DNA of 64,000 nucleotides from Silurus meridionalis (GCF_014805685.1 NC_060885.1:13768632-13832631); one strand, 5' to 3'. Counted from the first letter of the stretch, positions 1-11,330 are shown. Made by a program: numbers and translations. The notes: generated from the sequence alone by a model not told the origin.

Positions 1-372
1 AAAATCATATTGTTCAAATTGAACCTGTTTCAGATATTCATCAGCTTTAAATCTGGGGGTTCCAATGCCTGGGAGATCCCACAATTTGACATTTGGGAAT
101 TTGGGATAAGGGTAAGCAGCAGGTTCTGTAGTTGTCTCAACAACACCAGTTGCTGCAGACCCTTCATCTTCATCCCCTAAACCCCTGAAGGCATTAATAA
201 ATGTGGACTTTCCAGATCCAGACTCTCCTGTTACAGCTATATTCAGTTCCACACTGTCTAGCTGTGCAAAGTAATCTTTAATCTTGTCAACAGCTGATGG
301 CAGATCTTCATTGGCTAGTGACATTTTAATGTCTTCAATTTCAGCATGTTCAACGAAGTAAAAGTCATCCAT
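1..372 (-). CDS. Immunity-related GTPase (IRG), N-terminal part of G domain; cut by window edge
   Basis: Minus-strand exon that begins with ATG at 372-370, directly after a splice acceptor (CTATTTAG), and runs off the left edge after 124 codons. IRG proteins are interferon-inducible dynamin-like GTPases that act on intracellular pathogen vacuoles. Seen here: a P-loop GESGSGKS near residues 50-57, the following S/T-F-INAFRG block, and the G3 motif DLPGIGTP near residue 100. It aligns without gaps to 16232-16603, the frameshifted second copy, with a few substitutions (second residue D instead of G; E/K and Q/N changes). The part that would carry the frameshift lies outside the window, so intactness cannot be judged. 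Its upstream sequence stops resembling that of the second copy at about 1025 and is replaced by an inverted copy of the frmd6-side promoter-like block. Confidence 0.88.
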   Translation of the reverse strand, partial: MDDFYFVEHAEIEDIKMSLANEDLPSAVDKIKDYFAQLDSVELNIAVTGESGSGKSTFINAFRGLGDEDEGSAATGVVETTTEPAAYPYPKFPNVKLWDLPGIGTPRFKADEYLKQVQFEQYDF

Positions 373-1025
373 CTAAATAGAAACAAACTTTTTTTTTAAC
401 TCATTGATGCTCACACATGCACACACTAAATGACCAAAAAGATTGTGGACCTGAGCCTTTTCCTTATCTATTGCTACTTAATTTTAATCCCACAATTGTA
501 AAATGCCTCTGAATTATCACATCCATGCAACAAAATATAATAAAAAGTTTTGGACTGTAAATGAAAATAAATAGGATTTCAGACTACACAGGACAATTTT
601 CTCTAACCAAGTACACCACTGAAATGTTTACCAGAGTGTCTATATTGTTCACCATTCTTTGTGAGATTCAGTATATTACAGAATAATGTAAGGTCACATA
701 ACATTCAGTACAAATACAATTCCACTTCTTAGCAGATTAACAGCCTTCAAACATGGCCCCAGGGACTGCTCACTATCAAAACTTTTGTACATACTGTAAA
801 TCTGTCATTTTTGTCTTATTTTTCTTTTTATGTCTTTAATTTATGACATAGGCTGCTAAGGATACACAGAGTAAGAATTTAACTGTATTTTGTTACAGAC
901 TGTGGTTGATACAGACTTGACGTGCGGTAATTCACTGCATGATCATCACTGCTGGAAGGTGCCCTATCTTGTTGCTCATTTAAAAAAAAGGCAAGGAAGA
1001 TCGTGTAATGCTAGTGTTCTAGCTT
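373..1025 (-). repeat. Block A upstream flank, direct duplicate of about 16604-17050
   Basis: This non-coding sequence upstream of the IRG exon matches the same place upstream of the second IRG copy, including stretches around 660-760 and 850-1020. About 210 bp (roughly 440-655) are present here and missing from the other copy. Homology ends in the sequence around 1025-1030. It probably represents the 3' part of the 5' intron of the IRG gene. Confidence 0.8.
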
Positions 1026-1207
1026 AGTGGAGTCTAAACATTGCCACGTTAAATGTTCAGATGTGGGGAAACAACTGTTCCAGCGTCGCTCAGGCTGCCC
1101 CCCTGCTCCTCCTTCTTCTTCTTCTTCTTCCTCCCCATTACACATACCGCAGTATGGAAGCAAATAGTATAAAACAAACAAGGACATTCAGCAGTGTTCA
1201 AACTCAC

Positions 1208-1487
1208 CCCTCTTTCCTGTAACAGTGATTTATCCGCAATAATCCCAAGTAGGATCAAACCCTTCGCCGTTTCTTCTTTACGGAGAAGAGTAACACACCA
1301 GGGGTGAGGAAGGGCACAGTGAGCTGAGGAGAGGTAACAAGTTACGATACAGCGGAATGTGCCAAGTCCACGGGGAAAGGGAGACAAATATAGACTGAAA
1401 TACCGGGATGAAATCTTAGACCATATTTCCACGTGTGGTCTTTAAATAGTAAGACTGTTTTGTTGTTGTTTTCGTTAAGCACTTTAA
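1208..1487 (-). promoter_or_regulatory. Candidate captured non-coding first exon (copy of 49326-49643)
   Basis: Minus-strand copy of the promoter-like block found upstream of frmd6. It keeps the splice-donor-like GGTGAGT (GT at 1207-1206), so an exon ending at 1208 could splice to the acceptor at 373 in front of the IRG start codon. Relative to the other copy it lacks a short segment between two GTTAC repeats, and its upstream 281 bp are replaced by a transposon end. No coding potential is claimed: the long frame here covers GAA/TTC repeats. Promoter and exon status are inferred. Confidence 0.4.
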
Positions 1488-1640
1488 CCCTCTGGAGTCT
1501 GAGGGTGTTTTTGGCCCCTTGAGAGATTTGGACATGCGCTTACATTTGTTTCTTTTTAGTTGCTTTTAAAATATATTATTGACAAAGGACTTATTACACT
1601 GTATTCAGCACAAACTGGGCTACCATAATATGTAAACAAC
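1488..1640. mobile_element. piggyBac-like terminus inserted at TTAA
   Basis: Block B1 departs from the paralogous block exactly after a TTAA (1484-1487) with the sequence CCCTCTGGAGTCTGAGGG, which has the TTAA/CCCT layout of piggyBac-type ends. The paralogue has an uninterrupted TTAA at 49326-49329. The distal end has no matching TTAA and joins B sequence at 1641 after a 281-bp loss, so the element or its flank was later deleted. The family call is tentative. Confidence 0.45.
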
Positions 1641-1713
1641 TGTTGGCTTGGATTCTCGGGGAGTTCGCCAAAAACGTTGCTGATGGTATATACTTAGTGC
1701 AGGCAATCACAAG

Positions 1714-2653
1714 CATGGGCGTAAATCCGAGGGTTGTCCCCCCCCCAATAAAAATATTTAAAAAAATCGCACTCTCTATTATATGTATTCTCTATTATAT
1801 AAAAAATATATGTATGTATAACTAAAATAATTGTGTAAGTAGAAAAAACCCCGCAAAAATGCATTTAGAAACAGTTGAGTTCCCCCCTCCCCTTCCTCAC
1901 AGTGGTTTGACCCACTGCCTGTTTTCTCAGTTTATCTCACCTTCTCTACACACACGAGTCAGGTGTGTGACTGCGGCTCAATTAATGTTCAACTACATTA
2001 AGTAGGGTATTTTATTCACTTATTTTATTCACTAAATAAAGCAATTCTCTTTAATGTAGTTGATGCAGACTTATTCATAAATTAATTGCGGCAAATATGC
2101 TGATTAATGATGTAATTTTCCATGAATCTGCTCTATTAGCGATTAAAATATGACTTATCTAGTGAACTTTAGCTTGTTTACAATAGCTTGTAGCATAGTG
2201 CACTGACACTAACACACCAAAGCCGTTTCCCAATGCAGTGTTTTATTTGGGACGACTTGGAATAATGTTAACATAAACACACAATTAGCATATTGTTTAT
2301 CTGTGCATTTACTAAATGAGCACTGTGCTACATCTGAACTGACCACACTGTATTTTTATAATCAATTTCTATTTTGTTCTTAAGTGTCTTCATTAATTTG
2401 TAAATAAAATAATCCTTTTTTTTAATTCCTTGTTTTTATTGTTATTTTTAGGATAGTTTTACTTTCTTTATGTAAAACAGTTTGAATTAGCATTGTAATT
2501 GACGCAGTCTCCATGCTACAATAATAATGTACTGTGTCTTTATACTGTAAGTACAATTTGACTGTATTATTTGTGTCCTCCCTCAAAAATTGTTCATGAG
2601 AAATTTTATTTTAATTGTCCCCCCCCTACTGTTAAATGAAATTTACGCCCATG
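1714..2653. mobile_element. Non-autonomous hAT-like transposon, 940 bp, 8-bp TSD
   Basis: Bounded by perfect 13-bp terminal inverted repeats, CATGGGCGTAAAT at the left and ATTTACGCCCATG at the right, and by an 8-bp direct repeat ATCACAAG at 1706-1713 and 2654-2661. The paralogous block B2 has a single ATCACAAG (minus strand, 48972-48979) with no element, so the insertion and its target duplication are shown directly. An 8-bp target duplication is typical of hAT elements. No transposase frame is present. The interior is AT-rich. Confidence 0.85.
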
Positions 2654-2729
2654 ATCACAAGAGACGCATTTATACACACTCGAGTGATGTGGTGTGTGTT
2701 TTATATACTGTATATATAAAAAATAATTA

Positions 2730-3490
<761 letters not shown>

Positions 3491-3497
3491 TATGGTA

Positions 3498-3990
3498 TGG
3501 TGGTTGGTGCCTAATCGGATAATTTGAGTATTTCAGAAACATTTTTGATTTTCACACAGACTCTTGAGTTCATACAGCATGGTACATAAAATAAAAACAG
3601 CCAGTCAGCTTCAGTCCTGTGGGTGGAAACACCTAATTGATGACAGAGGAGATAGTTAAAACTGAACAGCTAAAGATGGGAAAAAGCAATGTCTGACCTT
3701 TTACCAATTTTAACTAAATAATTTCCATAATCCTGTATATTGTTGCCTCCTGTTCTTGGTTTATGGGAGTGAAACCCAGTGTGGCCTTCTGTTGTTGCAG
3801 CCAGTCTTCCCTCAAGGTTTGATATATTGTGTGTTCTGAGATGTTCTCTATGGCACACTATAGTTGTAAGAGTTATCATAGCCTTCCTGTTAGTCCAAAC
3901 TGGCTCCTTTCATAAACAGGATGTTTCCACCCACAGAACTGCCACTCGCTGGATGATTTTTGCTTTTCTACATTATTCTTTTGCACTATT
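3498..3990. mobile_element. Two Tc1-like transposase relics in inverted orientation
   Basis: About 3498-3660 reads forward and about 3760-3990 reads reverse through the same N-terminal region of a Tc1-like transposase. The shared marker is the CTGTGGGTGGAAACA stretch near 3618, whose complement lies near 3925-3940. The right half is conserved in block B2 (about 48650-48865), the left half is not. Both halves carry stops and are not functional. Confidence 0.6.
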
Positions 3991-5268
3991 GCCCATTTAA
4001 AATAAAGCTCTTGACCAGTCTTTACACAGTTCTTTGCATTGCACTGTGACAATATGATTGGTTGCTTGGATTAATAAGCAAGTGTAAATATGTTTTAATT
4101 GGTCAGGAAATGTGGTGTAAATTTGCACTAATTTGCAAGTGTGAGCAATCCCATCTCAGTTTTGTGTAGTGCAAAAAGAAAAAAATATATATTTTAAATG
4201 CAAATGATTAAAAATATGTATTTGCCATATTGTCATAATAGTGACCAACTGATGCTTATTGGTGATATTATATTTATCTTAGATAATATAAGCAGATAAC
4301 TGTCCTTTGACCAACAGGGCCTTTACCCAGACTGCATAGAAGGCACATAAATGTTGTTTTAAAACATCAATATAGGACACAAAAGCTAATCTGTAAAATA
4401 TTGCTGAAGTCTGTGCTTGCTAATCTTGCTGAAAATGCACAGGTGTAAGCTCCCTCCATCCCTCCGTCTTTGAAAACACCCCAGAGAGCAGTTCTATTTC
4501 AGTGTAGAGCTAAAAGCCTTAGAAAGATAGCATGAAGCATACTTCCCAGTTACTTTAGTTGTTCAAAGCTGACCTGCTAAAATTGTGGATCACATTTCAA
4601 AGGAAAGCAAATGAGTCTGATGTGCAGACTCAGGGGACATCTGATCATTTGTGTGTTGGTAATGGCATATGGAACAGTGTTGATGCTCATGGAGGCTAGC
4701 AGTCACAGCCTCCACCATGAGGAGAAGAATATGTAAATGGATGAAGGCTATTATTCAATAAATACTGATTAAATTAAATGGCACATACATTTTTAATGTT
4801 ATACTAAAATTCCAATCTAAAAAATTATCTGAGCATAGGAATTTGTAGACCAAGCTAAAAGCATTTTGTATACACTATACAATACATTAGTGGAACTCTA
4901 ATTTGAATATTGTATAACATTCAGTTTTACAAGTACAGATTAATTATTCTCAGTTCATAGCACTACATTGCTGAGCCAGATTAAGCATATTGTTACCATC
5001 ATAATACAGTAGTAGAACATTGCTATTCCCTTTACAATCTCATAGGGAGGTAACCACAGCAGAGATATGAGGCACCAGAAAACTTCATTCACACAAACCC
5101 TAGAGTGCAAATTCCCACATTGTCAAATATACTGTCCCCAAATACATAAGCACACATCACTAAACATCGCTCAACTGCACCCAACTGGGTTTACTGGGGT
5201 CCTCAGAGATCTTTGCAGGACAGATGATAAAAGATTAAGGCTACACCCTGAGGGAAGAGAGCGGTGGA
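3991..5268. other. Gene-free remainder of block B1
   Basis: I see no host gene. The whole stretch matches the minus strand of about 47378-48650 with scattered differences, so the short frames at 5067-5324 and its neighbours are duplicated non-coding sequence. Confidence 0.7.
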
Positions 5269-5724
5269 GGTACTATAGTTCATCTCCATTGCATCCTTAT
5301 TCAGTATGTCATCCAAATGGGTAAGAAGGAAGCATTTGTTTGAATTTAGGGATAAATTTGATAAAGCAAGAATTATTGCACACATACATATACACACCCA
5401 CACAAACAGAAATTATTAACACCTGGTGTAAAAAAAAAACTGTCTCTTCACAGACAGAATCAATAGTTGAAAACAGTGAACACCTTTCCTTGGCTGTCAG
5501 TAGGTTGGTACCTATGTTCAACATGAAAAAGCATATAAGGGCTAAAACTTTAACACTGCTTTGTAAAATTATCAATTGTTACAAATGCTATACAAATCTA
5601 ATTGAATACATTTGAATTGAATATTCCTCCATCACCTTACATTATTCATGGCCAATAAATAGGAATGACCTAAAACTTAAATGAGTGTACAATTTAGCTA
5701 TTCATACGATATATTACTTATAAC
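5269..5724 (+). repeat. Block C1 flank, direct duplicate of about 35365-35818
   Basis: Starts at GGTACTATAGTT, directly after the end of block B1. It shares a long non-transposon flank with 35365-35818, including the stretch around GTCATCCAAATGGGTAAG. Small indels separate the copies. Shared flank plus a LINE at the same place means the DNA segment was duplicated after the LINE inserted. Confidence 0.82.
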
Positions 5725-6773
5725 CCAGCCATTAGGGTTGCACAGTGCAGTCTTATTGCCAGTCACAAGCCCAGATAAATGGGGAGTGTTGTGTTAGGAA
5801 GGGCATAAAACGTGCCAAATCAAATATGTGGATCACGAATCATATTTTCATACCGGATCGGTCGAGAGCTGGGTTACCAACAACCGCCACAGGTATTGTT
5901 AGCCAACAGGGTACCGGTGGAAATTGGGCTACTGGCTGAAGGAGGAGAAGGAGAGGAGGAGGACATCTACAGAGACAGCAGGAAAAGGAGAAGTGTAGGA
6001 GAGTGGCTGTTCAGGTTGGTACTTTAAATGTTGGAACTATGACTGGTAAATAGAGAGAGTTAACTGATATGATGGAGAGGAGAAAGGTAGATATGTTCAG
6101 GAGACCAAGTAGAAAGGGAGTAAGGCCAGCAACATTGAAGATGGCTTTAAACTGTTCTTTTATGGTGTGGATGGAAATAGGAGGGGTGATGATAAATGTC
6201 ATCAGTGCTTATCCTCCACAAGTGGGCTGTGAGATAGAAGAGAATGAAAAATTCTGGAGTGAGTTAGATGAAGTGGTAGAAGGTGAACCTGGGAAAGAAC
6301 GATTGGTGATTGGGCCAGATTTCATTCGCCACGTAGGTGAAGGGAGCAGGGGTAATGAGGAGGTGATGGGTAGGTATGGTCTTAGGGAGAGGAACTTGGT
6401 GTGGCATCTGGAAAGAGAAAGGAAGACAAAGAGATGTGGTGGTGGAATGAGGAAGTGCAGGAGAGCATAAGGAGAAAAAGTTTGGCAAAACAGAATTAGG
6501 ATCGACAGCGTGATAAGAAAAGTAGACACAAGTACAAGATGTGGTAGCAGGTGAAGAGAAATGTGGCAAAAGCTAAGGAAAAGTCATATAAGGAGCTGTA
6601 TGAAAAGTTGGACACTTAGGAAGGAGAAAATAATTTGTACTGATTAGACAGGCAGAGAGACCGAGCTGGAAAGGATGTTAGAGCGATAAAGGATGGAGAT
6701 GGAAATGTGTTGACTAGTAAGGAGAATGTGTTGAGAAGATGAAGGGAATATTTTGAGGAGCTGATGAATTAGG

Positions 6774-6843
<70 letters not shown>

Positions 6844-7010
6844 ATGATGTAGAGATGGTGAGGCAGGAAGTGGATAGGATTAGTAAGGAGGAAGTGAGAG
6901 CAGCGAGGAGGATGAAGAGTGGAAAGTTGGTAGGACATGATGACATACCAGTAAAAGCATGGATATGTTTAGGAGAGATTGCAGTGGAGTTTTTTAACAA
7001 GATTTAACAA
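5725..7010 (+). mobile_element. RTE-like LINE, internally deleted copy (in block C1)
   Basis: Starts with the 5' untranslated part of the family (GGGTTGCACAGTGCAG near 5737) and continues into the endonuclease start (VGTLNVGTMTGK-like at about 6016-6055). It keeps fragments of endonuclease (YPPQVGCE, about 6210-6232), the linker and the beginning of the reverse transcriptase region (about 6850-6995, R-MKSGK-VG-DDIPV). Two internal deletions and several stops make it inactive. A (GA)n tract at about 6779-6834 lies inside. No 3' end of the family is present. The clade label rests on general resemblance only. Confidence 0.75.
6779..6834. repeat. (GA)n microsatellite inside the LINE
   Basis: Pure GA dinucleotides expanded within the linker region of the LINE copy. 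The frame of repeated RE or SL residues is an artefact of the repeat. Confidence 0.95.
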
Positions 7011-7149
7011 GATTTTTTGCATAATTGCAACCTTGCATTTTTTTTTTCAAATTTTTTTGTGTTTTAAAATAAAAAAGCATAGTAAAGGAGAGAAATCCAG
7101 ATTCCAATTTATACATGTTCGTTCGAAACAAGAATTATTTTTTTCTAAA

Positions 7150-7960
7150 ACAGTGTAACTGTTCTAAAATGAATATAATTATGCAAATTATTTAGATTTT
7201 TGTGAATAATATGGAAATAAGTAAAATAATACACATGTTTTGAGTGATATTGAATTTATTTTTTCTAAAAAATGTACAGTCAAATTAATTGACAATGAAT
7301 ACAAAATAAATAAATGGTCTGGATCACTGTGACCAGGAGTCAGTTGAAAAAACAAGCAAACTTATAAAGGAAAATGTTTTATGAGTGTTTGAATGTTGAA
7401 CATAATTGAAAACGCAGTGATGCTTGGTGTGATTTTGCCTCCTTTTTTCTCAAAAACTCCACAGTAAAATGAGTTAAAATTTGATAGAGTAATAGACAGA
7501 CACTTTAAATAGGAACATTTTAAAAGATTGAGCAAACCTATAAAGAAAAATGTTTTATGAGTCTTTGAATATGGAACATGGTTAAAAATCCACTTATGTT
7601 TCGAGTGATTTTGCCTTCACTTTTCTCAAAGACTCCAAAGTAAAATGAGTTTAAATTTTATAGAGAAAATAAACAGAAACACTGTAAATAAAAATAATTT
7701 AAAAAGATTGAACAAACCTATAAAGGAAAATGTTTTATGAGATTTTGAATGTGGAACATGATTGAAAATGCAGTGATGTTTGGAGTGAGTTTGCCTTCAC
7801 TTTTCTCAAAAACTCCACAGAAAAATGGGTTGAAATTTAATAGAGTAATAGACAGGGACACTAAAAATGTGAATTATTTGAAAGATTGAACAAACCTATA
7901 AAGGAAAATGTTTTATAAGTGTTTGAATGTGGAACATGATTGAAAATGCACTGAGATTTG
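7150..7960. repeat. AT-rich tandem array, unit about 178 bp, about 4.5 copies
   Basis: The landmark TATAAAG followed by A/G-rich sequence and ATGTTTTATGAG recurs at 7363, 7539, 7719 and 7897, giving spacings of 176, 180 and 178 bp. Each unit also carries TTTTGCC(T)TC followed by CTCAAAAACTCCACAG-like sequence. A more diverged unit precedes them (about 7150-7340). The units differ by point changes and small indels, so the array is old. The function is unknown; the unit length is in the range of satellite DNA. Confidence 0.88.
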
Positions 7961-7984
7961 GTTTTTTTTTTTATAATAGAAATG

Positions 7985-9480
7985 CCTTGCTGAAGCGTCT
8001 TTACATCTCTTTTTGACCACGCCTACCACCCATACAAAAAGTGCACGATTAGACGCGCAACACAAAAAAGTGCGGCTGGTTTAACCGTGTATTTTCAAGA
8101 TGCGGCAGGCTTAACCGCAGTGAATCGATCCGATGCGCTCTTCAGATAGAAAAGCCTGCTACAGGTCTGAGTTCAGCCTGGTACTCAGGTAGATAATTTC
8201 CTGTGTGGGCACCAAGCAGCTTTTTGTCTCGTTTATTCTGAAGCCTAAGCCATTCAGGTGAGACACAAGCACACTCGTATCAACCTCCGCTTGCCGCCGT
8301 GACGGAGCGCAGAGGAGGAGATCGTTTAAATACGCTGACACTCTGAGACCCGCTGCTGTGAGCGGTGACACTGCAACCTCAGCACATTTGGTAAAGATCC
8401 TTGGGGCTAGAGCCAGCCTGAACGGAACTGTCAAAAATTCGTAGGCTGTGCCTTGATAGGCAACGCGTAGGAATTTCCTGTGTGCCGGATAAATGCTTAT
8501 GTGAAAAAACGCGTCCTTCAGATCCACTGATGTTAACCAATCTCTGGGACGAATAACACTGTACAATGCTTTTAATGTGAGCATTTTGAACTTGTACTTT
8601 CTGAGGTGTTTGTTGAGGTTCCATAAATCCAGAATGGGACGGAGATCCCCCTTCGAATTACCCCTTTGCTCAATAAGGAGGTTATTTCGTCCTCCAATAC
8701 CTGAGCTGATTCCCCCATCGCTGTTGACCATAACACACTGTTAAAGAGTGGTGGTATTATGGCAAATTGTAGGCGATACCCTCGCTGTATTGTTGACGAA
8801 ACCCAAGGGTGTATTGCGCACGCAAACGGGGGGGGCTGCAGCTCTGGACTGCTCCCCTCAATTAACGAAGGTTGAATCTGCAATGACGCTGATCTCTTCC
8901 CACAAAGCTTGTGCGTGTTTAACTCCCAAACACACTATGCACAGTATATGAGAGTCTTTGGCAGAGATCATAGACCCGCATGCACACGGTCGTCAGGGAT
9001 CTTTCCCCGCCGCCGTGCAACCGGTTGGGCTCGCAGTTGCCATAACTGAGGTGCAAACACCGGGAGATAAACGAGATCACCACAACGTGCCTCTCGAAAA
9101 ATGGGTCCCGTACGATAACTTTCTATTTCAAGAGGTAAGAAGGAACAGCAAAAGCAAATATTCGCCTTAACAGTGAATATTCCCCTGAAAAAGAAGCCGC
9201 CGTGCTCGAATACGTACCTCAACGGCTCGTCCTTGAACAGTTTAGCGACCACCCCTAGAGGATCTGCTGAGAATAGCTTCATGAAAAGGATCTTCACGGG
9301 GAAGAGAACGAGATGAAGCAGGGACCGTCAGCAGCGGCGTATATATGGAGGCGGGACTTCCCGCATCACTGTCGTGATTGGTCTGTCAGCCGACAGACGT
9401 GGTGTGATTAGTGCTTCCAGGATTGGTCACGCCCGAGGCGATTACCATAGTGAGATACCGAACGGATGTTTGAAAGAGAA
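7985..9480 (-). mobile_element. DIRS-like retrotransposon fragment
   Basis: GC-richer than its surroundings. The minus strand holds a DIRS-type reverse transcriptase (8159-8883), preceded upstream (8968-9297) by frames with no recognised domain. The outer 5' side (about 9300-9480) contains a TATATA-like stretch and the sequence CCATAGTGAGATACC that I associate with DIRS ends. No tyrosine recombinase domain is visible, so this is a partial copy. Confidence 0.65.
8159..8883 (-). pseudogene. DIRS-type reverse transcriptase, frameshifted
   Basis: Two overlapping minus-strand frames (8572-8883, then 8159-8731) together give the reverse transcriptase core: the WV-TI-RGYRLQFA region, LRPILDLWNLN, TSVDLKDAFFHI (first catalytic aspartate in LKDAFF) and VPF-LALAPRIFTKC. 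The YxDD box reads YLNDLL, with asparagine in place of the first catalytic aspartate. The frame ends at 8159, before the end of the domain. The frame break, catalytic substitution and truncation all indicate a dead copy. Confidence 0.75.
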
Positions 9481-10205
9481 ACTACAAACCAATAAAATAA
9501 TCACACTTTTTTATATATTGAAAATATCAAAAACAAACAAACAAAAAATTCGAATGAAGTATTAAACAACATATTCTAGAACAAACTGAAATATTTTTCC
9601 ATTCCATTATTCTCTCAGTAATTCTCTCGTGTGCTCTGGAACTGTCATTCAGAAATTTCTTGAACTTTTTAAAGACTGCGACGACTGATGGTGTTGGTGA
9701 TCCAGTGGAGGTACTTTTATGTGATGTACACTGCTTGCTGTACTCTACACTGTAAACATTGATTATAGTTTTAAAGGTGAAAGAATGTGAAATAGCGAAG
9801 ATAAAAAACTGCAAATTATAAAACATAAAATTACTGTTTAATCAACATTTACATACCGTTAATGAAAATATAAGAAAACGTCAAGCTTTTTGCATTATTG
9901 CTATGTAAAAAATTACAATATTTTACCATAAAAACCCATAAAACAACAGATGCATGGTGTTCTTCTTGTTTTTATTATTTATTTATTTATTACTAAATCT
10001 TAATGATATGGTCAACAAGAATGTGTGTGTACTTTTTTGGAAATAAACCATTTAGACCTGCCATGGTCACTCTCATAATTGGTTAACATGATTATTTATA
10101 TTTCAGAGATTTTTTCCGATTCAAAGAAGAAAACTTGAAAACTGTTCATTATTATAAGTAATGATTTGTGATAAAAGTTTTTACAAATAAAATAATACAG
10201 TGTCA
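9481..10205. other. No gene recognised
   Basis: AT-rich spacer between the DIRS fragment and the ATT repeat. I see no domain, no convincing exon and no clear repeat family in it. Confidence 0.5.
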
Positions 10206-10208
10206 TGA

Positions 10209-10209
10209 A

Positions 10210-10250
<41 letters not shown>

Positions 10251-10251
10251 C
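10209..10251. repeat. (ATT)n microsatellite
   Basis: About 14 ATT units. Directly after it, 10261-10314 matches 18220-18274 (AGTTTGAATAAATA, then TATTTTACAGTTT), a short shared repeat of unknown family. Confidence 0.93.
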
Positions 10252-10599
10252 ATTATATATAAGTTTGAATAAATACAATTTATTGCTATATTTTACAGTT
10301 TTTTCACAGTTAAAATGTAAGAATAGCTGGGTGAATGGCAGCACACTGGGATTAAAGCTCCATAATGTACTGAATTGGATGTCGTGTTTTCAGGTGGTGA
10401 ATCAAACCTGTAGTGGAAACTGCTTCGGCACTGTACCAACTCTAGAAACTTCCATCGAACAGACAATGCATATTGCAAATTTGTTGTCATCAGAAACTTT
10501 AAAATATTTCCATACCACTGATATGAATGCCCTAGACGATTAGAGCAATAGTGTAAAGGTCTGTATTTTCGGCCAAAAAACGATAATGCTATTTTCAGT

Positions 10600-11160
10600 C
10601 GAAAGTTAAAGTTAAATTCTTTTTAAATGGAAATACTTCAGTAAGGTACAGATACACAAATCAGCTACATGAGTACAGTAACAAATTTACATTTACTTCC
10701 TTACTGTCCAGCACTGCTCCTTGGTGATTGAGAAACTGTTAGGAGGTAACAGGTAGGAGAACATGGATCCCGTCTCTGAGCAGACACACTCGCAGGGTGT
10801 TCTAGTTTGTCTTATTTTCACAAATACATGAAAATGTTATAATGTTACCAAATGAAAAAGCTTTTAAATGTGGATGAGAAAAAACAAACTTCACTTTTAT
10901 AGCAATCAGCAACACGTTTTAAAGAGCTCTCAGAAGGTGCTTTCTGAACAGCAATGGCACAAGTCAGCAGTCAAGTGCAACATTCCCCCAGTATTTAAAT
11001 AAGAGCTACTTCTTCTTGCATAATTTTTAGAAGTTTGCTTTTATTTCTTAGAAGTCTTGCTTAACTTGTTTACATATTCATATGATTTCCTCTTAAGTCT
11101 TAGTGAATTGCTTACCTCTTTCTTTTTCCCAATTTACATCATTTTCATACTTTTACATAC
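10600..11160. repeat. Dispersed repeat, second copy at about 21170-21560
   Basis: From ACCAAATGAAAAAGCTTTTA (about 10848) onward it matches 21240-21550 closely (GTGGATGAGAA, GAGCTCTCAGAAGG, CAAGTCAGCAGTCAAGTGCA). The part before it (10600-10740) resembles the 'paralogous TAC-AGTAC' ends of a teleost hAT-like repeat. No protein is visible. Confidence 0.6.
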
Positions 11161-11330
11161 TATAAAAATTCAGTTCCATTCAGAACAGAAGCTTACCAAA
11201 AACCACACATTCTTTTATAAATAAAAGTTGGTACATCACATTTGTATTAGACTATTTTGAAATAACAACACACCCCATTTTATATTATTATTTGAATAGT
11301 ACATTTAGTTCATTTATTTGTGTAACATTC

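Noticed and set aside
1049..1432. 127-codon minus-strand frame, and its partner at 49381-49814
   Set aside because: Composition follows GAA/TTC repeats, copies differ by frame-changing indels, and the region looks like an untranslated exon and intron start.
6209..7000. Minus-strand frames over 6209-7000
   Set aside because: These are antisense readings of the plus-strand LINE copy and its GA repeat.
7150..7960. Possible CRISPR-like array
   Set aside because: The repeats are about 178 bp, AT-rich and contiguous without unique spacers, in a eukaryotic genome; it is a tandem satellite.
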